This document shows, piece by piece, positions 24,401-34,200 of a DNA stretch of 64,000 nt. The stretch is from positions 11,272,271 through 11,336,270 of the forward strand of contig NW_017802379.1 in the NCBI RefSeq assembly GCF_001625305.1, given 5' to 3'. The notes beneath the pieces were generated by a model. That model was given only the letters and a program-made list of their open reading frames with translations, made no database searches and was not told the origin of the DNA. Each line of letters starts with the position of its first letter. Within the stretch, counting starts at the first letter, position 1. The position numbers and the translations under genes were made by a program. This DNA is from Branchiostoma belcheri. Lineage: Eukaryota > Chordata > Leptocardii > Amphioxiformes > Branchiostomatidae.

Positions 24401-25663
24401 ATTATTACTGTCTGTTTTGTCTAATGTGCAAACCAATAAAACCAAATCAAACACGTCAGGAGAAATAGCCATGCCTTCAAGTACCAGAGTTATTAACCAA
24501 GGATTGAAGTCTTCAAAAACTCATTTTTTTCATAGGACTATTGAGTGGAACTCACTGTCACCAAGTACAGTAGGGGCATTGTCATTAGGTAGTTTGAAAC
24601 AATGTCTAGAGTTAGATGTTCAAGGGTTAGGTGTAACAAGTCGATCGATGTAATGTAGCCAGCTGCCGCCGCGCCGCGTGCCTGCGAAGCTGGTGTGTTA
24701 CGCTGAAGGGCAGTTATACCGGCTATACAGATACAGATACAGATACAGAAGTCTTCAAGAGCTTTTTCTTTCCTAGAACTATTGCAGAGTAGAACTTGCT
24801 GTCACCAAGTACAGTAGGGGCATTGTCATTAGATAGCTTTAAACAATGTCTAGAGTTCAAGGGTTAGGTGTAACAAGACTTAGTCGATCGGTGTAATGTA
24901 GCCAGCTGCCACCATGGCGCATACCTGCAAAGCTGGTGTGTTACTCCAAAGGGCGGTTATACCGGCTATACAGAAACAGATATTGCGCTAATACTGTCGT
25001 ACTAGTACATTTACACATACTATCATTTTTACTTGTCCCAGAATCGAGCTTGCCCGTCAAACCAGAGCAATTGGTCTACAAACAACCCTCATACAGGATG
25101 CAGGGAGAACACAGATCGCACCAGGGTCCAAAACTGTACTAGGAATCGGTCCAGGTGAGAGTTAGGAAAAAAACCAATATACAAATGTATCTTTATATAT
25201 GCAAGGAGGTTGAAAATAAAATCTTGTATTTAGTGTCCTTGGTATATTATATAACTTAAGACTACGTTAAGTTATGTAGTGTATTTTTTCGATTGTCATA
25301 GATAACAATAAAAAAAGAGTAGGACACAATATTGTCTTTTTTGGTCAGTGTCTTTGTCTATTTACTACAGTTGTATTTTATTTTGATTCTTTCTTAGACA
25401 CATATTTGTATAAAATGGAAATTTCTTGTTGTGGAGCTGTTTCAGCATATGCCCTGTGATTATTAAAATATGCATGATAATATTGCTAGAACTACGTGTA
25501 TATATTATATTCAGTTGATTATGTTTTTTTGGCAGATCTTGTTGCTAGTGAGTTCAAACTTCCCCACCTAGCAGAACCATGTAGCATTGCATGCCTCTGT
25601 TTTTTTTTTGCAGGTCCAGTTGAACTGATAGACCAGGTGACCGGTCATCTAAAGCTGTACTGA
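18438..25663 (+). CDS. PTRH2: PTRH2, peptidyl-tRNA hydrolase 2 (Bit1)
   Basis: Releases tRNA from peptidyl-tRNA; in vertebrates it is anchored in the mitochondrial outer membrane and also has an anoikis role. Five exons: 18438-18563, 19684-19773, 23845-23966, 25042-25154, 25614-25663; 501 nt, 166 residues, human about 179. An N-terminal hydrophobic segment ([17 protein letters not shown], residues 9-25) is the membrane anchor. The Pth2 domain shows [68 protein letters not shown] and the C-terminal VTGHLKLY; the conserved catalytic-site Lys and His of the family (MGKGK, CSH) and the QDAGRTQ loop are present. Start chosen at the first of two adjacent ATGs. The acceptor region of exon 3 is triplicated; only the last copy keeps the frame. 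A polyadenylation signal AATAAA is at 26374. Confidence 0.96.
18640..18890. repeat. Long degenerate (TG)n microsatellite
   Basis: About 240 bp of TG repeats with TATG, CATG and GACTG interruptions, in PTRH2 intron 1. Long open frames made of Cys-Val or His-Thr repeats over this stretch are artefacts. Confidence 0.95.
19238..19650 (-). mobile_element. MITE with TAGTGYTGTGTACC ends, copy 2
   Basis: Opposite-orientation copy of 8255-8640; the right end reads GGTTTAGGTACACAGCACTA. The two copies agree through most of the interior. In PTRH2 intron 1, just before exon 2. Confidence 0.65.
19806..20100 (-). mobile_element. PIF/Harbinger-type MITE, truncated copy
   Basis: Begins TTAGGCCACACCAATTTAAT in PTRH2 intron 2, only 33 bp after exon 2. 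Family sequence is lost after about 20095, so the second terminal repeat is missing. Confidence 0.75.
20245..20532 (-). mobile_element. tRNA-derived SINE, family B, diverged copy
   Basis: Aligns along its length with 35503-35767: CTGTAGCTCTTGGGCCACAC, the AGTGCTTTAAACAGAAAGAG segment, and a tRNA-like head on the minus strand with a decayed B box (GTGAGTTCGATCCC). In PTRH2 intron 2. Confidence 0.65.
20994..23605. mobile_element. Non-autonomous DNA element with 255-bp terminal inverted repeats
   Basis: Left repeat 20994-21249 and right repeat 23351-23605 are nearly identical inverted copies (outer part TATGTAAGCGTGCTGAGTGA; inner part AACATCGAATCATCGGCAAG). Flanks TCATATTT and CCATATTT look like an 8-bp target duplication with one mismatch, as in hAT or P-type elements, but the family is not certain. 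The 2.1-kb interior has no recognisable transposase; it holds a CpG-rich stretch around 23150-23200 and AAGATGGCG/GGCGCCATATTGG motifs typical of promoters. Confidence 0.82.
22773..23117 (-). other. Unrecognised open frame inside the long-TIR element
   Basis: An open frame of 114 codons with many Arg, Ser and Lys residues. It runs into a good donor sequence (GGTAAGATC) after HQKG at about 22799, so it could be a first exon starting from the CpG-rich region. No domain recognised. It may equally be non-coding. Confidence 0.25.
23676..23844 (+). repeat. Two upstream tandem copies of the 5' part of PTRH2 exon 3 with acceptor
   Basis: The acceptor plus 57 coding bases ([19 protein letters not shown]) occurs three times at periods of 80 and 83 bp: after AG at 23680-23681, after CTCAG at 23757-23761, and the real exon from 23845. 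Copies differ from each other at one or two bases in the coding part. (TTG)n runs separate them. Reading through from copy 1 or 2 shifts the frame and reaches a stop, so only the third acceptor gives PTRH2. Copy 1 starts just past the end of the MITE at 23661. Confidence 0.9.
24030..24440 (+). mobile_element. LINE 3'-end fragment
   Basis: A short frame reads [19 protein letters not shown] then [12 protein letters not shown], the C-terminal signature of many non-LTR retrotransposon reverse transcriptases (LWNxLP...F/LK..L..HL). It is followed by an AT-rich 3' region ending in AACCAATAAAACCAAATCAA. In PTRH2 intron 3. Confidence 0.6.
24450..24990 (+). mobile_element. Two tandem LINE 3' ends with GATACA tails
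   Basis: Frame 24480-24653 ends with [20 protein letters not shown] and [10 protein letters not shown], again a non-LTR C-terminus. About 200 bp later (24750-24985) the same 3' sequence recurs in a more diverged form. Both end with AAGCTGGTGTGTTAC, GGTTATACCGGCTATACAGA and short ATACAG repeats, the usual microsatellite tail of such LINEs. A minus-strand relative of this tail is at 58690-58775. Confidence 0.7.
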
Positions 25664-26710
25664 CCACTGCTGCTGCGGCCACGGGTTCAGTGCCAAGATC
25701 TCCAAGCAGATGTTTGCTTTAATGGCATCCTCTGCAAATTCAGGGCGTAAAAAAATACTGCAATTCACTTTATGTTCACTATAGCAAAATTTCAAGGTCT
25801 GAGAAAAGTTGACCTGTTTATGAAACGGTGGCGACAGATGCAGGAAAAAGAAAGTCCAGGAATTATTTGTTAACTGTAATGATAAGTTCATGGTACAGAG
25901 ATGTCTGTGAAAACAATGAACATAACAGTACTGTGAAAGAAATAAGGAATTACAGTACGTTGAAATCAGTCACATTTAGATATTGACATCTACTGTGCTA
26001 CTACTTAGTACAATTTTGTCATCATGTCATACTGGAAGCGTTTTAAATAACCCCAAAACAAGCTAGGAGAAGAGTCCCTTTATTTTTGGGTACCACCAAT
26101 AAATAACTAGACCTAGCCTACAACACAAAACAAGGAACCATTTTCTGTCAGCGACATCACATTTTTTGCCTCATAGATATCAGTATGCTATGGGATAGGG
26201 TTGGCTGGACCTACTAGTGTCATTAAAAATGACCAGAAAATTGTCTTTGAAATCTAGTTTTGCCTCCCTGGAATCACAGAGTATGTTTGTTGGTCTGGGT
26301 TCATTCGTGTACATCTTTGATGAACTTTTTACTTGTCTTAAAAGTATATTGCAATATGAAACACACTTATAAAAATAAAGCCAAACAAAAAATCGAAGAT
26401 TTTACACCTCTAGTATTTATAGTTGTGAATTTCTTGTAATCATTCTTTTTTTTTCAATTTCTGATTCTATGCATATTTTACTACATTGTGTTTTATCACA
26501 GTCACTTGCTGTGACTTGAATGTATTTAAATAACTGAAGATATACAAGCAATAAACAGAAAACAAACACTTTGCACAATGAAGTACATGTACATTGTAAT
26601 GATGACAAATAAACTACCGAAAACTTCAAGGTAACATTTCCAGAGCAAACGCACAGTGTTTACCTCATTCAGTCAATCACATAGATAGGAATGGTTTAAC
26701 TCAAGAAACT

Positions 26711-26846
26711 ACTCACTCTCACTCACTCACTCACTCACTCCTCACTCACTCACTCCTCACTCACTCACTCACTCACTCACTCACTCCTCACTCACTCACT
26801 CCTCACTCACTCACTCACTCCTCACTCACTCACTCCTCACTCACTA
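26711..26846. repeat. (CACT)n microsatellite with CTCCTCACT interruptions
   Basis: About 135 bp of TCAC repeats broken regularly by TCCTCACT. Between PTRH2 and PEMT. Confidence 0.95.
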
Positions 26847-27164
26847 CTGCTCTGCATATTTTTACTGCCATCGTAAGGTATCGTATTTTGGCACCTCCAC
26901 TTCTAGAATGACACTTGCAATAGAGTAGAGTTGGCTCAATTTACTTTGTAAAGAAATGAATAGAGGCTTTTCATTGACGTCATGATAATTACCATTTGAA
27001 TCCCGGTGACCAGGTGTTGGCGGGTAAATTGATTAAGTAGCAGCATGTTGGCATGTTTAACAGACATCACTGTACTCCAACATGGCGCTAGTGAAAAGCC
27101 TGTATAGAACATTTACTTATTGTATCATCGTAATATTGCTGTATATAATGCTGCTTTCAGTTGA

Positions 27165-28230
27165 TGTTTTGCCTGATCAAACTTTCTGTGCCAAACCACG
27201 TTTACTGTATACATGTATATCCGCAGTGAAAGGCTCTTCAAATCTTAACAAGATCTTGTAGCATTCTACAATGAAAAGACACAAAAGTATCCGGCCTAGA
27301 AAATTTTTGTATCGTCCTACTGTTGCCTAATGCAACTTTTCGTTGATGCTTTGCCTTATCAAACTTTCTTTTGTGCCAAACCACGTTTACTGTTATATTA
27401 GCAGTGAAAGGCTCTTCAAATCTTAGCAAGATCTTGTAGCATACTACAATGAAAAGACACGAAAGCATCTGGCCTACAAAATTTTGTATCGTCCTAAAGT
27501 TGCCTAATGCCGCTGTTAGTTGAGGTTTTGATTGATCAAACCTTCTTCCTTGCCAAACCACGTTTACTGTATATATCCACAGTGAAAGGCTCTTCAAATC
27601 TTACCAGGATCTTGTAGCATACTACAATTAAAAGACACAACAGTATCCGTCGTAGAAAATTTACTTTTTGTATCATCCTAATGTTGCTTAAGCAGCTTTT
27701 GGTTTAGGTTTTGCCTTCTCAAACTTTCTTCTGTGCCAAACCACGTTTACTGTATGAAAGGCTCTTCAAATCTTAGCAAGATCTTTTAGCATACTACATG
27801 TACAATGAAAAGACACAAAAGTATCCAGCCTAGAAAATTTACTTTTTGTATCGTCCTAATGTTGCCTTATGCAGCTTTTAGCTTGTCAAACTTTCTTCTG
27901 TGCCAAACCACGTTTACTGTATATATCAGCAGTAAAAGGCTCTTCCAATCTAAGCAGGATCTTGTAGCAAATGACGATCAGAAGACACAGAAGTATTCGG
28001 CCTAGAAATTTTTTTCTGTTGCCTAATGCAGATTTAGTTGATGCTTTGCCTTGTCAAACTTTCTTCTGTGCCAAACCACGTTTACTGTATATATCTGCAG
28101 TAAAAGGCTCTTCCAATCTTAGCAGGATCTTATAGCATACTGCAATTAAATAACACAAAAGTATCTTAGAAAATTTACTATTTGTATCATCGTAATATTA
28201 CTGTATGTGGTGCCTTTCAGTTGAGGTTTT
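27165..28230 (-). repeat. Six tandem copies of the PEMT C-terminal coding end, about 175 bp each
   Basis: Marker GCCAAACCACGTTTACTG occurs at about 27191, 27375, 27551, 27736, 27899 and 28070, and at 28251 in the real gene. Each unit covers (minus strand) the last ~35 codons, the stop, and about 70 bp of 3' sequence. The two units nearest the gene (about 27885-27985 and 28060-28150) still read CYKILLRLEEPFTADIYSKR followed by GLAQKKV and a stop; the distal four are progressively degraded. They would lie in the PEMT 3' untranslated region if transcription runs through. Confidence 0.9.
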
Positions 28231-28236
28231 GCTTGA

Positions 28237-31200
28237 TCAAACTTTCTTCTGTGCCAAACCACGTTTACTGTATATATCTGCAGTGAAAGGCTCTTCCAAT
28301 CTTAGCAAAATCTTGTAGCAAACGACGATCAAAAGACACAGAATCAAGCCGGCCGGACTGCCCATCATGAAGGCCACGCCCAGGAAGTTGAGGGTAGTTC
28401 CCCAGTACATGGGGTTGTCCAGCACGCTGAACGGGAAACTGTCGATGCGCTCGTCCAGGTGGATACCGAAGTAGTCACCCATGAAGGTGCAGTACCAGCC
28501 TAGCCGCCAGAAGGAGCTAAACACAAAGAGGGATCCTGTGTGAAGAATGAGAAGAAGAACTTTATTGCACGGCAATTACACATGTATGGCAAACTACATA
28601 AAGAAAATAACAAACAACTAGAAAGGCCAATATTTGCTTTGGAGCAAATATAGCGATGGGTTCACCACATTTTACCACATGGCAGGGAAAGAATGAGAAA
28701 CACAAGGGAAAACAATGCTTTACATTGATATAACTATAGTATGAAGTAACATACAACTAAGACTACAACAGTTGGATAGCTATTCCCTACATTATTGGTT
28801 AGGATTGCATAATGCAAACTGTTGATTTTCAAGATAAAAAGAAGCGTTCATAGCCCGCATTCCAATGCTGGAGCAGGAAAGCTTAAAATACCTACCAAAA
28901 CACTTGAATACAGACATACTGTCAGTATGGCATGGCTCTGTGCAGGTGTAAATGAAGTTAAGCCAGTTAAATCCCAACAGCCAATCAGCAAGGAGAATAG
29001 AGGAAAGCTGCATGCCTATTGGTTGATGCCTTGCATGCCATTGTGATGACTCATGTCCAAATGTGGTAAACACTGCACACTTACACAGTAATACATTAGC
29101 TATTACACAGCCAAAAAACTAAAATAAAACCATTCTAAAAGCCTGTATCACAATAATTTAAAAAACGCCTAGGGGTATTTGCCCACTGTACCTCCATACC
29201 AAATTTCAGGACCTTAGGCCCTAAAATGAAGAAGCTGAATCCATTTAAAGATATGGCAGGAGGAGGAGAAGGAGGAGGAGAAGGAGAAGAAACATCAGAA
29301 AAAGCAATATGGTTTCACCACACCACTTCGTGGTGTGGTGAACCCATAATAAATGTCTACTGAGGAAGACCAGAGTGACTGGTCAAAAGCTATAGCTGAG
29401 AGAATTTTTTTGTGTTGGACCAAAAGTTTTAACTTTAAACAAACAATAAATGTGTTGAATTAGACCTAATGTCGAATAAAACCTAACATATCTTAATAAT
29501 AATTACTCAAATAATAAGGGCTAGCACAAGTCTTTGATAAAGTGTTACAATAGAGTGGGCTAATCACAAGTTTCGGTATCGTTTCTAATAACAAAGCAGT
29601 CCTTTATATATCTACCTATTTTTGCGTTGTGGGAACCATTACATGTAAAGATATATTCAAATCTGTCTACAATATTGCGACTTTTAAAATCTGTTGTACT
29701 TGATTCGAGAAACGTAAATAGCTTGTTACGTAAAACATCATATTTGATACATTCCATAACAAAATGAAATTCATTTTCTAATGAGATACTAGTATACAGT
29801 ATTAGCATTGTAGTGTAGTTTTTATGTACGTCGTTTGAAACAAGGGCTACTGAATGCATGCACCTACAAGGTCAGAGTTTAAACCTCAATTTGTATTTTC
29901 TTTACACTTGCGGTAAGACATTTTGTAAGCAAACTATGAAGAACACTTTCTAAACGAGTTACAAATCGTAAGATTGTCAGTTGTAACTTTGTCAATTACT
30001 TTCAATTGTATAAAAGGTTATTAGAAACCTTATGTTGCCGTCATTTACAATAAATGCCCCGTTTGCTATACATATATATAGCTGTGCATCTACTGGTCAT
30101 AAAAGGGCTGCTTACATGTATAGTAATAGCATTTGTAAACGAAAACTAGATTTTTCTACAAACACTTTTTCTTTTACACTGGGGTGACCAACTGATGGTA
30201 ATTCAAGCAAACTTCACTGGCAAAAGCATTTTTAGGTACTGTGTATATTGTTGTCTTTCAAGGTATGCCCATATATTATAGATACTTTTGAATTTACAAT
30301 TGATACTTCAAAATGCATTTTTTTGTCACTTCACTGTTTCCATCCAGTGTTTGGCTATCGTGTATCGAAAAGCGTGCATATCTAGTTCTATGACTGGGTT
30401 ATTATATTGCTAGGATCAGGTACTGTTTTTGGCAACGCCTCAGGGGCGGAGCTCTCAATAGGGTTAAGACCATTTCTCAGCCACCAAGGAAATGGGCGTT
30501 GGCCGCCCTAGTGACGCATGGAAACGGCCTTTGACCCTGAGATTTCCATATTCCCTCTATTGTTTCATAATTGCCCCCTCTCCGCCCAGTGCGAAAACTT
30601 TCCAGGAGGGGGGCAGGTACCTCAGGTGAGATGCCACCCGGCACCCTGTGGAGTGTGAAGGGCTTCTATACATTTGGCTGTCTGGGAATAAATGCTGGAT
30701 GTGTATTAACGTCTATTCTTATAATATCCACCAGGGTACGTACATGTTTGTACATATTCAACCAAGCAATTCCACACAAAAAAACTGAAAAGATACGCCC
30801 AAGCAGATGTCCGGACACATCTTTTCAGGGTTGCGGAATTGTGTACCCTGGCAGAATTACGCAAGCAAACGTTAGATGAAAAACATACTCCTGACCGTGT
30901 ACATTTATAGGAAAGTATTTTTAACTCAACCTGTGAGATACTAGTACATGTACATGTACTAGAATTCACATTTCACACTGCCTGGTTGTTGTATTAAATA
31001 CATAAAACTAGGAGGTTTAAAATCAAATTTTGATTGATCTTGAGTTATATACAATAGACAGAACGATTCCAAACTAAAGTTCCAGTCTAGCTCTTGTCAA
31101 ACAACTCACTGAGAAATGGGCAAAGGAAGCGCAGATTCTACATGCTGATATACGTAGATACTTTCATTGTTTATAATACAGGAAAATTCGATTATGAACA

Positions 31201-34200
31201 AGGAAGCAATCTTAGCTTAGCTTAGAATAGACCATGGGGATAGAAAGAGCTCATTGAATAGACCCATAACTGCGGCTTTGTCAGTGCCTCATAAATGGCA
31301 GGGCAGATTCACGGTGAAGAAGTAAACATGATTCCCTTTTGGTTAATGTATATTTCTTCTCCCTCGACCCCTTTTCTGGAAAGGCATTTACACCATTTAA
31401 CTGCTCTTCTAGTCTTTACCTGTTGTGTTCTGACCTCAGTGTTTTGGAAATGTCAACACTATATTATAATCAGGGATGGCCAAGTTTAGATTTAGCAATT
31501 ACACATGCATGCCAGCCGGGAAGCAAAATGGTTGTCCAGCCATGCACATGCTTGTCTTTTGTATTTGTGTGGATATACATGTGTAACATTTCCTGGCCCC
31601 CAGTGTTCTGAGTGTATTATGTTGTTATTTGAATACACATGATGATAAAACTTAAAAGTGTATGTAAACAGAAACTTTCTTGCTTATCTTGGCAGTTCCA
31701 TAAAATTGTGTGTGCATGTTATACTTGGACACTGATCATTTATTCCAGCATTAATGTTTACAGCCATGCTTGTTAGCTCTTGAAAAAAAAAACCCAAGCC
31801 GTTTACTTGAGCTGCGTCTGTCACCCGTATAGCACTGCTCAGGGTCCAGGTGTGAACAACTGTGAACTTGTCTATTGTTCTCCTGTAGGTAGTCTGGTTC
31901 CCTGCTGTCAGGGACCAAGTCAACAAATTGATTGGCTATATTGTCATCTTATCCAAACAAAGAGATCAGATTTCATCTTTGGAGAAGCCAAAACTCTAAA
32001 TTTTGTGTTATTTTTTTGTTCGAAAGGCGCAACCATATGCAATCTTCTACACAGTCACAAAAGACATGTTTGGAAAGTAGACAAGTTGCCCTACAATATT
32101 CTGCTAGGACCATGATTGTGAAGTCGTTCAGTATTCTCCAAAGCACTCATGAATATTACAAACGTGCCATTTTTGTCAATTTTTTGAACATATTAAAGAA
32201 TATTCTTGTAATGATTAGACCAGTAAGCATGGTCCTAGCAGAATGTTATAGAGTTTTCTTTGCTGAATACATACATACCAAATTTATCCTAATAAGATGT
32301 ACCCGAGGCTTGCGCCGGGAGCCTAAAAGTGATAAAATGTAGTGGTGCTAATTATATTTATAATTTAATATTGATGAGTTTTCTATGAAACCCATGAAGT
32401 CAGACTCAATCTTATGGATGTTGTGTTTCACCAGTTTTTGAAAGTTTTACAAAATAACCACTAAGTAAGCCTGTATTACACATTGAAGTTAAGACATCAG
32501 TTAATGAGGTCAGAGGGGCAAAATCGGTCTTAACCCTATTGAGCTGTTGGTAGAGTACTGCGATTGAGTTGAAAATATTCAGCCTACGAATTCCACGAAT
32601 GTATTGACTAGGGAATTGAATTTTCTCAACAAGATATCTCAAGAACGGCGGGATGGATTGGTTTCATACTAGGTGGGTTGGTAGGGTGTGACTGAATCTA
32701 GACTAGATTTGGCCCCCTAGTGGCTTCCCTTGGCACTGCAGCGGAGCTTTTGATCTTGATATCTCGCGATCTGGACATGCTAGGGTCATGAATTTTAGAT
32801 GGTAGGTAGCTCTTGTGCTTGGAAAGAAGTCACGCGGAAGTGGATCTCTAACTGTGCATTTTATGACGACATCAGAAAACAATTATTTACCACCGTGTCC
32901 AAAATGCTCCCCTACTTTCCGACCATTCCCTACCACGCAAAAAACAACTTGACTACTAAAATCAAAGAACCCACATATTATAGAAGAAGTGGGTAAATTC
33001 GTCTTCCATTGCCTAAAATGAAGTCAAACCCAGTAAAACTATAGCTAGCACCATGTATGTTGTAGAATATACTATGGTACATGTATAATGTTACGGACGT
33101 AGATATAGTCTCACATACCACTGTATTTTCTTTCTTATGTTGTTTGTAACTGTAATTAGCCCTCGGGCATGTATTTGCAATAAACTTTCTATAACTCACC
33201 GATGCCGGCGATACCATATCCTACTACAGGTAGATGTATGGCAGGGAGGGTAGGCTGGCTCTGCAGAGCTGTCATGTACAGGGAGTCCCTCACTACCCCC
33301 ATCAGGAGAATGGTAACGGCCAGTACACTACAGGCGGTATATTTGGACCGGAACAAGTTGGTCATCCAGCGGGTACGATATTCGGACCTGTGGATGGAAA
33401 ACAAATTAATACACCTACCTTAAAGGCATCCAATGCAGTTTTAGGGCTTGTAAACCCGATTTTTCAAAGGCAATATTCTAGTCATTTATCTACATACTGA
33501 GCTGAAACCACACTATCCCAATGCTCCCTCATGGAGCAAAAAATACAAAAAAAAATCTGACACAAAATGATTCCTGGAAAGGCCCTGTGCTGATTTTAGG
33601 GTACCACCTAAAAAAAAAGGACTCATCTTGGGGCTTGTTTCTGCAGTTTGAAATACCTATGGTCTGAAATGCTGACTCAAATGTACATGTGCTGCATGAT
33701 GTGAAGCATTATTATGTGTCAATATCATATAGATTGCCTTTATGCAGAATATTTCCAGTTTTGTTATTCTGAAGTCGCATTTAACATACATGTATGCATG
33801 CTATGCAATTTTAGGACGGAAAAGCAAGAAACATTCAGTGTGAGGAAATATTTCTTTCTGCATTACTCTTTGGTGTATTAAGTAGGAAACATCGAAGTCA
33901 TCAATCTATAAATGTTGACTCTATCATTGTTGCACAAACTACATTCCACTACAGCACGATGTTTACCTTCTATCCTCTCTAAATTACATTTTTTCTTATT
34001 CCAACATTTAATGACCAAACATGGCGACGGCACACTCAAGTTATATTATATCAACTTATTTTATGCCGCCACCAACACAGTACAAATTAAGGACAGGACA
34101 ATACTCATTTTCACTTGAGTTAAGTGAAGAAAGTCATGTAAAGGGCCTTTCCCAGGGACACAAGATCGGTGGCATGTCAGGACTCGAACCCGGGACCTCT

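Noticed and set aside
27238-27597. 119-codon frame with PEMT-like words
   Set aside because: It crosses two decayed units of the PEMT tail array in part out of frame; a relic, not a gene.
30571-30879. 102-codon plus-strand frame in PEMT intron 2
   Set aside because: No homology, no splice context and no conserved motif; treated as chance.
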